Source of the DNA: Pontibacter amylolyticus
Lineage (GTDB): Bacteria > Bacteroidota > Bacteroidia > Cytophagales > Hymenobacteraceae
NCBI RefSeq assembly: GCF_014638845.1
Contig: NZ_BMFP01000002.1
Span: 266,373 to 330,372 of the forward strand
Direction of reading: 5' to 3'
Length of the DNA stretch: 64,000 nt
Position 1 is the stretch's first letter, and each line of letters begins with the position of its first letter. The notes under the pieces were generated by a model. It was not told the origin of the DNA. It saw only the letters and a list, made by a program, of their open reading frames with translations, and ran no database searches. This document shows, in pieces, positions 35,370 through 43,913 of the stretch. The position numbers and the translations under genes were made by a program.

Positions 35370-35921
35370 TCAGAGGCTATGTCTGAACTCAGCGAATGTC
35401 CCGCTCTCCCTGTCCTTTGCGGACACGATCAACTCGGCCGGGTCGATCCCCCAGTCGATGCCCAGCTCCGGGTCGCTGTAGAGGATGCTGCCCTCCGACT
35501 CCCTGTGGTAGTAGTTGTCACACTTGTAGAAGAACTCGGCCTCCCGGCTGAGCACCGCGAAGCCGTGGGCGAAGCCGCGCGGGATGAAGAGCTGCAATTT
35601 GTTTTCGGCGCTGAGCACCACCGAGAAGTGCTCCCCGAAAGTGGGCGAATCCGGCCGCAGGTCCACGGCCACGTCAAGCACCTCGCCCCGCAGCACCCGC
35701 ACCAACTTAGCCTGCGCGTACGCCCCGCGCTGGAAGTGCAGCCCGCGCAGCACGCCGCGGGTGGAGTGTGATTGGTTGTCCTGCACAAAGCGCACCTCTT
35801 TTCCCACCAAGCTGTTGAACCGGCTTTCGTTGAAGCTTTCAAAGAAGTGGCCCCGCTCGTCTGCGAAGACGGCCGGCTCCAGCAGCAGGCAGTCCCCCAG
35901 GTATGTCTCCTTTACTTTCAT
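35370..35921 (-). CDS. rfbC: dTDP-4-dehydrorhamnose 3,5-epimerase
   Basis: 183 residues of the RmlC cupin family. Catalytic His and Tyr are in [17 protein letters not shown] (about 48-64), and the C-terminal half has [12 protein letters not shown] and [13 protein letters not shown]. It inverts C3 and C5 of dTDP-4-keto-6-deoxyglucose. It begins 15 nt after rfbB and ends 112 nt before rfbA. The dTDP-4-dehydrorhamnose reductase rfbD, normally beside these genes, is not in the window. Confidence 0.96.
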   Translation of the reverse strand: MKVKETYLGDCLLLEPAVFADERGHFFESFNESRFNSLVGKEVRFVQDNQSHSTRGVLRGLHFQRGAYAQAKLVRVLRGEVLDVAVDLRPDSPTFGEHFSVVLSAENKLQLFIPRGFAHGFAVLSREAEFFYKCDNYYHRESEGSILYSDPELGIDWGIDPAELIVSAKDRESGTFAEFRHSL

Positions 35922-35936
35922 GTCTCGTCTCCTCCC

Positions 35937-36986
35937 CTATCTCTCCCCGTACTGCTGCGCGTAATACTGCTGGTAGTGGCCGCTTGTCACTTCCTCCAGC
36001 CAGGCCTCGTTCTCTAGGTACCAGTCCACGGTCATGCGCAGGCCCTCCTCGAAGGTCACCGACGGTCTCCAGCCCAGTTCCTCCATCAGCTTGGAGGAGT
36101 CGATGGCGTAGCGGGCGTCGTGGCCGGCGCGGTCCTTGACGAAGGTGATCAGCTTCCGTGAATCGCCCGGCTCGCGGCCCAGCCTCTCGTCCATCACCTC
36201 ACAGAGCAGCTCGATCAAATCGATATTGCGCCACTCGTTCACCCCGCCCACGTTGTAGGTCTCCCCCACCCGGCCGCGGTGGAAGATGGCGTCGATCGCC
36301 CGGGCGTGGTCCTTGACGTAGAGCCAGTCGCGCACGTTCTCGCCTTTGCCGTACACGGGCACCGGCTTTGCGCTCTTGATGTTGTGGATCGCCAGCGGGA
36401 TCAGCTTCTCGGGGAAGTGGTTGGGGCCGTAGTTGTTGGAGCAGTTCGAGAGCTTGACCGGCAGGCCGTAGGTGTGGAACCAGGCCCGCACGAAGTGGTC
36501 TGAGGCGGCCTTGGAGGCCGAGTAGGGCGAGCGCGGGTCATACGGTGTCTCTTCCGTAAACAGGCCCTCGGCGCCCAGCGAGCCGTACACCTCGTCGGTG
36601 GAGACGTGGTAGAAGAGCTTGCCCGCGTAGTCGCCGGCCCAGGCGCGGCGGCAGGCCTCCAGCAAATTCACCGTGCCGATGACGTTGGTCTCGACGAAGG
36701 CCATGGGCCCGGCGATGGAGCGGTCCACGTGCGACTCGGCCGCCAAATGGATGACGGCGTCGAACTTGTGCTCGGCAAAGAGCTGCTCCAGGTACGAAGC
36801 GTCGGTGATGTCGCCTTTCAGGAAGGTATAGTTCTCCCGCGACTCCACGTCGGCAAGGTTCTGCAGGTTGCCCGCGTAGGTCAGGGCGTCGAGGTTGAAG
36901 ACGCGGTAGTGGGGGTAAGACTCTACGAAAAGCCGCACCACGTGCGAGCCGATGAAGCCCGCCCCCCCGGTAATAAGTAAGTTCAT
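35937..36986 (-). CDS. rfbB: dTDP-glucose 4,6-dehydratase
   Basis: 349 residues of the extended SDR family. GGAGFIGSH at 7-15 binds NAD. The catalytic triad lies in VSTDEVYG (Thr with Asp/Glu) and YSASKAASDH (Tyr-x3-Lys). It converts dTDP-glucose to dTDP-4-keto-6-deoxyglucose. It follows galE by 8 nt, so these two are almost certainly co-transcribed. One AGGTATAG copy (36824-36831) is the only one in the three rfb genes. Confidence 0.97.
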   Translation of the reverse strand: MNLLITGGAGFIGSHVVRLFVESYPHYRVFNLDALTYAGNLQNLADVESRENYTFLKGDITDASYLEQLFAEHKFDAVIHLAAESHVDRSIAGPMAFVETNVIGTVNLLEACRRAWAGDYAGKLFYHVSTDEVYGSLGAEGLFTEETPYDPRSPYSASKAASDHFVRAWFHTYGLPVKLSNCSNNYGPNHFPEKLIPLAIHNIKSAKPVPVYGKGENVRDWLYVKDHARAIDAIFHRGRVGETYNVGGVNEWRNIDLIELLCEVMDERLGREPGDSRKLITFVKDRAGHDARYAIDSSKLMEELGWRPSVTFEEGLRMTVDWYLENEAWLEEVTSGHYQQYYAQQYGER

Positions 36987-36994
36987 GTTATAGA

Positions 36995-38020
36995 TTATTC
37001 TTCTGTTTTCTGTAAATGCATCTGCCAGTCCCAGGCGCTCTTCATGGCTTCTTCCAGGGTGCTGGTGGTCTTAAAGCCTAGCTCTTCAGTGGCTTTGGTT
37101 ACGTCAGCGTATATTTTTGGCACGTCACCTGAGCGGCGGGGGCCGATCTTGTAGTTGAGCTTCTCGCCGGTGGCACGTTCAAATGCCTGCACCGCTTCCA
37201 GCACCGTGTTGCCTGTGCCTGTTCCCACGTTGAAGAACTCGATGTTTTCAGCCTTGCCGGACAAGAGCCTCTCAATCGCCACTACGTGTGCTTTGGCCAG
37301 ATCGACCACATGCACGTAGTCGCGGATACAGGTACCGTCCGGGGTGTCGTAATCGTTGCCGAAGATGGTGAGCTGCTCCCGTATACCTGCGGCCGTTTGG
37401 GTGATAAAGGGCACCAGGTTGTTCGGAACTCCTAACGGCAGCTCGCCTATCTCAGCGGAAGGATGCGCTCCGATCGGGTTAAAATAGCGCAGCGCAGTCG
37501 TGTACATGTCGCTGCCGCTTGTTGCCAGATCCGACAGGATCTCTTCACAGATCTTTTTGGTGTTGCCGTAAGGAGAATTCGCTTTCTGCACTGGGGTCTG
37601 CTCCGTTACCGGCAGCTCGGCAGGTATACCGTACACCGTGCAGGACGAGGAGAACACCAGCTTATTCACATTAAACTCTTGCATCACCTGCAGCAGAGCC
37701 ACCAGCGAGCCCACGTTGTTGTGGTAGTACTTGAGCGGCTCTTCTACCGACTCACCTACCGCCTTGTAAGCGGCAAAATGGATAACGCCCGCTATACCTG
37801 TTTCCTGCTCAAAAAACCTGCGCAACGCTGCCGTATCCGTACAGTCGATGCGGTGGCAGGTTACTTCGCGGCCCAGAATTGCAGCTATACCTTGTAGGGA
37901 ACGCTCTTCAGTGTTAGAGAAATTGTCGATGATGACGGGTTCATAGCCTGCCTGTACCAGCTCTACCACGGTATGGGAGCCAATATAGCCCGCCCCTCCT
38001 GTCACTAAAATTTTCTTCAT
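36995..38020 (-). CDS. galE: UDP-glucose 4-epimerase
   Basis: 341 residues from the ATG at 38018-38020 (MKKILVTGGAGYIGSHT); an in-frame TTG five codons upstream is less likely. NAD motif GGAGYIGSH at 8-16, catalytic SSSCTVYG and YGNTK (Tyr-x3-Lys) near 148. It interconverts UDP-glucose and UDP-galactose for surface polysaccharides. Base composition and oligomer density (four copies) match the host chromosome, in contrast to the rfb genes that follow on the same transcript, so a join between old and acquired sequence may lie near 36990. Confidence 0.96.
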   Translation of the reverse strand: MKKILVTGGAGYIGSHTVVELVQAGYEPVIIDNFSNTEERSLQGIAAILGREVTCHRIDCTDTAALRRFFEQETGIAGVIHFAAYKAVGESVEEPLKYYHNNVGSLVALLQVMQEFNVNKLVFSSSCTVYGIPAELPVTEQTPVQKANSPYGNTKKICEEILSDLATSGSDMYTTALRYFNPIGAHPSAEIGELPLGVPNNLVPFITQTAAGIREQLTIFGNDYDTPDGTCIRDYVHVVDLAKAHVVAIERLLSGKAENIEFFNVGTGTGNTVLEAVQAFERATGEKLNYKIGPRRSGDVPKIYADVTKATEELGFKTTSTLEEAMKSAWDWQMHLQKTEE

Positions 38021-38078
38021 ATGATTTGTTTTCAAGCTTTTCTAAAGCTTTCTGGTTTTGTAGCCGCCTGTTGGCAAA

Positions 38079-38516
38079 CTACCGTTTAACAACTTGTATG
38101 TTTCGGTTGATCGACAACAGATCAGCGATCACTTCCTGGTTACTCTCCGGCGCAATATATATCTCATCAAAGCGGTTGTACTTAATCACCAGTCCATTTC
38201 GGGCTAACGCCGGCTTCATCCCTACCCAACTTGTTTTCCCTTCCTCTATCAGGGTAATGCTCTCCACCGCTACTGCACCTTTCCAGGGGCCGGACTTATA
38301 CCTAAGCCTGCCATCCTGGAGCCAATAAACAGTGCCAAAGTAGATCCAGGCGATAAGCACAATCGGTGCCAGCAATGGCAGGAGCATGTAGGGTCTCGCT
38401 GCAAAAGCCTCCCTGTCGAGCAGGAAGACGGCGACCGGCAGCAAGAGCATCCCGATCAATAGAAATTGGATCAGGCCTTTCCGGTTAGCTGCGTATACCT
38501 TGGGCTCGCTCATCAT
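38079..38516 (-). CDS. Small membrane protein with bacterial PH-like domain
   Basis: 145 residues. Two hydrophobic segments (about 15-32 and 42-62) are followed by a short beta-rich domain with the pattern YWLQDGRLRYKSGPWKGAVAVESITLIEEGK, as in bacterial PH-like (YdbS/DUF304-type) proteins. Such domains bind membranes or protein partners; no enzymatic role is known. It lies 58 nt upstream of galE on the same strand. The frame has an ATG at each of codons 1 and 2. Confidence 0.65.
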   Translation of the reverse strand: MMSEPKVYAANRKGLIQFLLIGMLLLPVAVFLLDREAFAARPYMLLPLLAPIVLIAWIYFGTVYWLQDGRLRYKSGPWKGAVAVESITLIEEGKTSWVGMKPALARNGLVIKYNRFDEIYIAPESNQEVIADLLSINRNIQVVKR

Positions 38517-38678
38517 ATCACGTTTACTGTACCCTTTAAGCTATACCTGACTTCACACGCCTATTCTGCTCTATAACGGGCCTTCACAAAAATATAATAT
38601 TAAATTGTATTTATAGTTACGAGTGGCCTGGCCACAGCGGTATTGCCGGAGAAGATACTGCAAAACAAAAGAGGGATT

Positions 38679-39533
38679 TTACAACTCTCCTTTCACGATT
38701 CTGTCTTTGCCGAAAAGGTCCTGCACCACCTGCGCCTGCGTGAAACCTGCCTGTAACAGCAATTGCCGCACTTCCTCGCCATACTGCTCGTTTATTTCGA
38801 AGTATAGCCGGCCGCCCTTCTTGAGTAATTCTACCCCTACCTCCGCAATGCGTCTGTAATATTTCAGCGGATCCTCGTCGGGCACAAACAGGGCCAGATG
38901 GGGCTCAAACGCCAGCACATTGGCGCGCATCAGGGCCTTCTCCTGCTCTTTCACATAGGGTGGGTTGCTCGTGATGATGTCCAGGGAGTGAGGTGCTATA
39001 CCTTGAATCGGATCGAAAACATCCTGCTCCAGCCAGGCCACCGGCAACCTATGCTGGCGGGCGTTGGCGCGGGCTACCTTTAGCGCTCCTTCCGAAACTT
39101 CCAGCCCGTATACCCTATCGGTCAGTAGATGAGCGGCCAGCGCCAAAGGGATGCAGCCGCTGCCGGTGCAGATGTCGAGCACCTGCAAACCGCTGCGTCC
39201 CTGGTGTTCGCGCACTACCAGCTCCACCAACTCCTCTGTTTCGGGGCGGGGTATCAGCACGCGTTCGTCCACCTGCAGATCGAGGCCGTAGAAGTGGGCG
39301 GTGCCGAGCACGTACTGCACCGGTTCCTGCTTTTTTAACCGCTCCACCGCCTGTTGCACCTGCGCCTCCTGCTCCGGCTCCAGTTCTTCCTGCTGGGCCA
39401 GGCTCAGCTGCATGCGGCTTTTCCGGAGCACATGCTCCAGTACCAACTGTGCGATGGCGCCGGCCTCCGGTTCAGGGAAAGCCTCCTGTATGTTTTCGCG
39501 GATGTGTTGAGATGTTTGCTGTATGGTGGCCAC
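38679..39533 (-). CDS. prmC: Release-factor glutamine methyltransferase
   Basis: 284 residues. The N-terminal helical domain ends in QYVLGTAHFYGLDLQVDERVLIPRPETEELVE, and the SAM site is VLDICTGSGCIPLALA (near 118). The NPPY active-site motif is at about residue 190 (ITSNPPYVKEQ). It methylates the Gln of the GGQ loop in RF1 and RF2, which is needed for efficient termination. It has no co-oriented neighbour within 160 bp and shares a 230-bp divergent gap with ribD. Confidence 0.96.
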   Translation of the reverse strand: MATIQQTSQHIRENIQEAFPEPEAGAIAQLVLEHVLRKSRMQLSLAQQEELEPEQEAQVQQAVERLKKQEPVQYVLGTAHFYGLDLQVDERVLIPRPETEELVELVVREHQGRSGLQVLDICTGSGCIPLALAAHLLTDRVYGLEVSEGALKVARANARQHRLPVAWLEQDVFDPIQGIAPHSLDIITSNPPYVKEQEKALMRANVLAFEPHLALFVPDEDPLKYYRRIAEVGVELLKKGGRLYFEINEQYGEEVRQLLLQAGFTQAQVVQDLFGKDRIVKGEL

Positions 39534-39650
39534 AGGTATAGGTTTTGTGTGATTTTAGGTACCTTTGCAAAAGTAAAATTTTATTGCGTATAAGTACCCG
39601 GACGAAAGAACTTTAGACAAAGGAAGTAAGCCTTTTAAGTATAAAACCGC

Positions 39651-39684
39651 CTATACCTAGACACTATAATACAACCAGGTATAG
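39651..39684. repeat. Inverted pair of the dispersed oligomer
   Basis: CTATACCT at 39651-39658 and AGGTATAG at 39677-39684 face each other across 18 nt in the prmC/ribD divergent gap. Confidence 0.6.
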
Positions 39685-39717
39685 CGCCAAAACTTAATAT
39701 CATAAGATCCTATTCTT

Positions 39718-39763
39718 TTAACTTTCTAACTTTTTAACTTTCGCCTTTCTAACTTCTTAAACT
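39718..39763. repeat. AACTTTCTAAC tract before ribD
   Basis: A pyrimidine-rich tract of TTTAACTTTCTAAC-type heptamers runs directly into the TTG start of ribD. The same words appear reversed after other genes' stop codons in this window. Confidence 0.6.
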
Positions 39764-40815
39764 TGACTGACGAACTGTACATGCGGCGTGCACTGGAACT
39801 GGCCAGGCTGGGCAGTGGCTATACCTACCCCAACCCGATGGTGGGCTGTGTGGTGGTGCACGAGGGGCGTATTATCGGGGAGGGCTGGCACCGCGTGTTT
39901 GGTGGGCCGCATGCTGAAGTCAATGCCATTGCCAGTGTGCAGAACAAAAGCCTGCTGCCCAAAAGCCGGGTATATGTCACCCTGGAGCCTTGCTCGCACT
40001 TTGGCAAAACGCCGCCTTGTGCCGATTTGCTGATCAGCAGCGGCGTGCGCGATGTGGTGGTTTGCAACACAGACCCTAACCCCAAAGTAGCCGGACGCGG
40101 CATCAGGAAGCTGTTTGAAGCGGGAGCACGGGTAAAAGTGGGTGTACTGGAAAGCGAAGGACTGGAACTGAACAAGCGCTTCTTTACTTTCCATACTCAG
40201 AAGCGGCCTTACATCCTGCTGAAATGGGCCGAGTCGGCTGACGGGTTTATCAGCGGACCCAACAACCAGCAGGTGCAGATCAGCGGACCGCTCTCGCGCA
40301 GGCTCGTGCACAAGTGGCGCTCCGAGGAGCAGGCCATCATGGTGGGCAGCCACACAGCCGCCTGCGACAACCCCCGCCTCGACACCCGCTTCTGGCCCGG
40401 ACACAGTCCACTGCGCGTGGTCATCGACCGCCAACTGCAACTGCCCGGACACCTGCATTTGTTCGACAAAACCCTGCCAACCGTGGTGTATACCTACCAG
40501 CAAAAAGAGCAGCAGCACGAGCACCTGGCTTATGTGCAGCTCCGCGAAGATGAGCCGCTGCTACCTCAGCTGCTGCAGGACCTGCACCGACGCCAGGTAT
40601 TGTCGCTGCTGGTGGAAGGTGGCACTTACCTGATCAAAAGTCTGTTGAAGGAAAACCTGTGGGACGAAGCGATCTGTTTCAAGAGCCAGACTTGTGTGCT
40701 GCGCGATGGCACGCCGGCTCCGGGTATGGCGCACAGCCAATTGCTCGAAGTGCAGTCCGCTGGCACAGACAGGCTTTTGCATTACCGTAACAGTATTTCA
40801 GAACTTAACTTTTAA
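39763..40815 (+). CDS. ribD: Bifunctional riboflavin deaminase/reductase
   Basis: 350 residues. The deaminase domain has its zinc ligands in GGPHAEVNAI (His50, Glu52 as the proton shuttle) and PCSHFGKTPPCADLLI (Cys77, Cys86). The reductase domain starts near 148 (RPYILLKWAESADGFISG) and ends with the LLVEGGTYLIKSLL phrase. It carries out the second and third steps of riboflavin synthesis from GTP. The start is TTG at 39763, just after the AACTTTCTAAC tract; an ATG six codons later would cut the first helix. No other rib gene is in the window. Confidence 0.95.
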   Translation: MTDELYMRRALELARLGSGYTYPNPMVGCVVVHEGRIIGEGWHRVFGGPHAEVNAIASVQNKSLLPKSRVYVTLEPCSHFGKTPPCADLLISSGVRDVVVCNTDPNPKVAGRGIRKLFEAGARVKVGVLESEGLELNKRFFTFHTQKRPYILLKWAESADGFISGPNNQQVQISGPLSRRLVHKWRSEEQAIMVGSHTAACDNPRLDTRFWPGHSPLRVVIDRQLQLPGHLHLFDKTLPTVVYTYQQKEQQHEHLAYVQLREDEPLLPQLLQDLHRRQVLSLLVEGGTYLIKSLLKENLWDEAICFKSQTCVLRDGTPAPGMAHSQLLEVQSAGTDRLLHYRNSISELNF

Positions 40816-40844
40816 ACCCTGCGCAGGAGTGCTATCCCGTTAAT

Positions 40845-40885
40845 CAGGTATAGATTATCTCCGCCGCGCACTTATACCTATACCT
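40845..40885. repeat. Inverted set of the dispersed oligomer
   Basis: CAGGTATAG at 40845-40853 faces two overlapping TATACCT copies at 40873-40885, in the gap between ribD and the GAF-domain gene. Confidence 0.55.
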
Positions 40886-40893
40886 TACTCCTT

Positions 40894-41376
40894 ATGGCTG
40901 AATCACTTATAGTAGACCAGAATCTAACAAAAGAAGAAAAATACAAGTCACTCATACCGCAGATCGAGGCACTCGTAACCGGCGAAACCGACCTGATCGC
41001 CAACCTCTCCAACATGATGGCCGCCCTGCGTCAGGGTATGGGCTTCTTCTGGGTGGGCGTGTACTTCAACAAAGAGGGCCAGCTGGTGCTGGGTCCGTTC
41101 CAGGGGCCGGTGGCCTGCACCCGTATCCCTTATCACAAGGGCGTATGCGGTGCCTGCTATACCCGCCGCGAAACCATCCTGGTGCCGGATGTGGAGGCTT
41201 TCCCGGGTCACATCGCCTGCAGCAGCGACTCCAAGTCTGAGATCGTGATACCGGTGATAAAGGACGGAGAGGTGAAACTCGTGCTGGACGTGGACAGCGA
41301 CAAGCTCAACGACTTTGACGAAGTAGACCAGCAATACCTCGAGCAGCTGATGAAGCTGGTGGAAAGCTGGTATTAA
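40894..41376 (+). CDS. msrC: Free methionine-(R)-sulfoxide reductase (GAF domain)
   Basis: 160 residues forming one GAF domain. The reductase cysteines are in place: Cys75 (GPVACTRIPYHKGVCG), Cys85 and Cys109 (FPGHIACSSDSKSE), corresponding to Cys84/94/118 of the E. coli enzyme. It reduces free methionine-R-sulfoxide with thioredoxin and so protects the methionine pool. It follows ribD on the same strand after 78 bp that include three oligomer copies. A 16-bp terminator closes it. Confidence 0.93.
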   Translation: MAESLIVDQNLTKEEKYKSLIPQIEALVTGETDLIANLSNMMAALRQGMGFFWVGVYFNKEGQLVLGPFQGPVACTRIPYHKGVCGACYTRRETILVPDVEAFPGHIACSSDSKSEIVIPVIKDGEVKLVLDVDSDKLNDFDEVDQQYLEQLMKLVESWY

Positions 41377-41390
41377 AATTCATTGTTGCC

Positions 41391-41436
41391 AAAAGGAATG
41401 GCCTTCTCTCTGCTTCGGGGGAAGGCCATTCCTTTT
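41391..41436. terminator. Bidirectional intrinsic terminator
   Basis: A perfect 16-bp stem (41391-41406 with 41421-41436) with A and T tracts at its ends, between the plus-strand GAF gene and the minus-strand membrane-protein gene. Confidence 0.88.
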
Positions 41437-41464
41437 AACTTGATGTGTTAAAGTAGTTCCACGT

Positions 41465-42049
41465 CTATAATCTCAACCGTACCCCCAGCGCCAGGTTAAA
41501 GATCTTGCCCGGACTCAGGTATTTTGGGTTCTGAATGTATGAGATGAGGTACTCTGCGCTGGAGTTCACCTCATAGTACAACCCGAACCGTTGCAGCTTC
41601 TCCACACGGGTAAAATCCACCTGGCCACCCAAGGTCAGGAATAGGTGCAGCGCCGTCGGGAATCCGTAATAGCCTCTCTCGTATTTATCGCGTGGTTCCA
41701 CAATAAAGTACTGCTCCCCGAAGGTATAGCCCAGCTGCAATCCTGTGCGCAACGGCTGCCAGTCCAGCGACCTGACAGGTATAGCTTTGAAAGGTATGGC
41801 TGTGGCCTTAAGTGCGGCCGTCCAGATGTGGTCTCCGCCAATTTTCTCCGGCAGGTAGCCTATAAACAAGTCCGTCTCCAGCTTCTCGTGAAAGAAGCTC
41901 CGCCCTATACCTACCGATGCAAACCCAATGCTGCCCGCATACTGCACCTTGGCATGGTACGGCGAAAATGGCGTTTCCTGGCTGTGCGATGCCTGAGGGC
42001 TAAGCAGTAGCAGCAGGCTAACAAGCGCTATGACAAAGATCCGCTCCAT
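41465..42049 (-). CDS. Uncharacterised exported, barrel-like protein
   Basis: 194 residues from the ATG at 42047-42049, one base after the phosphoesterase stop; a TTG at 42061 would overlap that gene. A signal peptide is clear (IFVIALVSLLLLLSPQASHSQ). The remainder alternates polar and hydrophobic residues with many Tyr and Gly (VQYAGSIGFASVGIGRSF, LQLGYTFGEQYFIV, YYGFPTALHLFLTLGG) and ends LALGVRLRL, as expected for a small outer-membrane beta-barrel. No family is recognised. Translational coupling to the phosphoesterase is likely. Confidence 0.7.
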   Translation of the reverse strand: MERIFVIALVSLLLLLSPQASHSQETPFSPYHAKVQYAGSIGFASVGIGRSFFHEKLETDLFIGYLPEKIGGDHIWTAALKATAIPFKAIPVRSLDWQPLRTGLQLGYTFGEQYFIVEPRDKYERGYYGFPTALHLFLTLGGQVDFTRVEKLQRFGLYYEVNSSAEYLISYIQNPKYLSPGKIFNLALGVRLRL

Positions 42050-42050
42050 G

Positions 42051-42887
42051 TCAGTAGGCAATCCGCTTATAATCGTAGCCTCCCTCCCATACCCTCAGGT
42101 GCGTGAATTCGCGCTGCTTCACAGTGGAGGTAGCCAGGTATAGCAGGGTAGAATCGTAGCGGAAGTCAGCTCTGAAGCTATGAATATGCCCATGCAAACT
42201 CAGTTGTACCCGCTCACTATCCTTCAACGTGCTGTGGAAGGCCCTTTCCAGATTCTTGTCAAAATCGTTGTCGTAAGGTGGTATATGCGACACCGCAATG
42301 GCCTGCTGCCACGTGTCACCCTGCTGGTGGAGTAGTTGCCTGCCCATCCAGTCGATGTCAGGCACTTTGCCGTTGTAGTTGTACTCCATGCTGTTGGTGT
42401 CGATGAATACAAAGCGGGTGTGGCCGTAGTCGAAGCTGTAGTTAAAGTCGCCGTACATCTGCTGGTATACCTTGCGCCCGTTGGCCAGCAGGTCGTGGTT
42501 GCCGACTACCGTCAGGTAGGGCCACTTCAGCCCTTTCATGATATCATGCACCCACCGGAATTCCTGCGACATGCCGAAATCAGAAATATCGCCCTGGTGA
42601 ATGACTAAGTCGATGTAGGGGAAAGTATTGGCTTTGTCGACAAAGGCGCTGGCCGCGTCATAGAAGCGCTGGGTGTCGCCCATCACGAGCAGGTGCAGCG
42701 TATCGCCGGGCTGCTGGTTTTGCAATCGGGCCAGGTTGCGTGCGGTAAGGTTACGCTCGTCTTCGTTTAGTATTATCTGATTCGGATGGTATTCGAACAA
42801 CTCTTCGCAGGCCGGAAGTATAGCCAGACTCAGTAAAAGTAACAGGAAATAAAAATTTCTCATAGGTGCAATTGGCGCCGTCATCAT
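42051..42887 (-). CDS. Calcineurin-like metallophosphoesterase lipoprotein
   Basis: 278 residues. A lipobox (SLAILPAC) places the protein on a membrane facing the periplasm. The five metallophosphatase motifs are in order: LVMGDTQ, HQGDISD, VGNHD, SHIPPYD and LHGHIHS, which supply the two-metal site. Substrate is unknown; related enzymes cleave phosphodiesters, nucleotides or lipid A headgroups. The barrel-like gene that follows starts one base after the stop, so the two probably act in the same envelope process. Confidence 0.88.
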   Translation of the reverse strand: MMTAPIAPMRNFYFLLLLLSLAILPACEELFEYHPNQIILNEDERNLTARNLARLQNQQPGDTLHLLVMGDTQRFYDAASAFVDKANTFPYIDLVIHQGDISDFGMSQEFRWVHDIMKGLKWPYLTVVGNHDLLANGRKVYQQMYGDFNYSFDYGHTRFVFIDTNSMEYNYNGKVPDIDWMGRQLLHQQGDTWQQAIAVSHIPPYDNDFDKNLERAFHSTLKDSERVQLSLHGHIHSFRADFRYDSTLLYLATSTVKQREFTHLRVWEGGYDYKRIAY

Positions 42888-43037
42888 GCTTTTGTCCTAA
42901 CGCTTTTCAAGGAAGAATGTTAGTCGCCAGCTCGACGGCTGCAATTTCATACCGCAATTTAATGTTTAAACTTCAAACTTGCCTCCGAACGGCTCCATAA
43001 ATTTATGAGCGGTCCCGCTCAGGTATAGCCTATCAGC

Positions 43038-43078
43038 AAAAAGGCCCTGCCGGAGATCGTCTCTGGCAGGGCCTTTTT
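43038..43078 (-). terminator. Intrinsic terminator of psd
   Basis: A 14-bp outer stem (43038-43051 with 43065-43078) that encloses a second short stem, with T tract on the minus strand. An AGGTATAG copy stands just outside it at 43021. Confidence 0.85.
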
Positions 43079-43108
43079 ATGTCTTTGCTTGTAAACTGGT
43101 TATTGATC

Positions 43109-43792
43109 TTATCCGAAGAAGGTTGGGGTTTCGGTCTTGAGCTGGGCAATGACGGTCTGGCCGCCTTTGGTTTTCTGTCCGAGCTCCACTTTCACTTCCG
43201 TGTCAAGCGGCAGGAAGATGTCCACGCGCGAGCCGAACTTGATGAAACCGAACTCCTCGCCCTGGCTTACCTCATCGCCCTCGTTCACATACCACACGAT
43301 GCGGCGCGCCATGGCTCCGGCAATCTGGCGGAAGAGCACCTCCGGCCCGGCAGTAGATTCTACTACTACCGTCGTGCGCTCGTTTTGTGTGCTCGACTTC
43401 GGGTGCCAGGCCACAAAGTAGTTGCCCGGGTGATATTTGAAGTAGCTCACGATACCCGAAACCGGGTTACGCGTGATGTGCACGTTGATCGGCGACATGA
43501 AAATCGAGATCTGCTTGCGCTTGTCTTTGAAGTATTCGGTCTCCTCTACCTCCTCGATCACCACCACTTTGCCGTCGGCAGGCGCCACGATCAGGTCTTC
43601 GTGCAATAACAGGTTGCGGTAGGGGCTGCGGAAAAACTGCAGAATGAGCAGGAAGAGCACTACCGAAACACCGGAGAAAATCTTGTTGAAGGTATTGTTG
43701 TCAGCGTTGAAATGGTACAGCAACAGGTTGAGTACCACCAAAATCAACAGTGTAAAAAATAGAATCCTTCTTCCTTCTTTATGAATTTTCAT
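43109..43792 (-). CDS. psd: Phosphatidylserine decarboxylase proenzyme
   Basis: 227 residues, the short Psd type. The self-cleavage site is Gly187-Ser188 in FIKFGSRVDIFLP, where the Ser becomes the pyruvoyl group. Two N-terminal membrane segments (about 10-27 and 35-52) precede PVNVHITRNPVSGIV. It makes phosphatidylethanolamine. It is last in a minus-strand series CPBP protease, cdsA, glutamate dehydrogenase, psd. A terminator separates it from the dehydrogenase, so it may have its own promoter. With cdsA it covers two steps of phospholipid synthesis. Confidence 0.94.
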   Translation of the reverse strand: MKIHKEGRRILFFTLLILVVLNLLLYHFNADNNTFNKIFSGVSVVLFLLILQFFRSPYRNLLLHEDLIVAPADGKVVVIEEVEETEYFKDKRKQISIFMSPINVHITRNPVSGIVSYFKYHPGNYFVAWHPKSSTQNERTTVVVESTAGPEVLFRQIAGAMARRIVWYVNEGDEVSQGEEFGFIKFGSRVDIFLPLDTEVKVELGQKTKGGQTVIAQLKTETPTFFG

Positions 43793-43828
43793 CCGTGAAA
43801 ACTAAATGCTACAGGTCCTTTATAAGTT

Positions 43829-43864
43829 ATAATAGCCCATCCAGTTCAGTAGATGGGCTATTAT
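43829..43864 (-). terminator. Terminator of the first glutamate dehydrogenase gene
   Basis: A perfect 13-bp stem (43829-43841 with 43852-43864). On the minus strand it ends gene 43914-45188 before psd; the U tract is poor. Confidence 0.65.
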
Positions 43865-43913
43865 CTGTTCCAAAATTATATAATCTTTCGATTATTTTAC
43901 TAAAAATCTTCGC

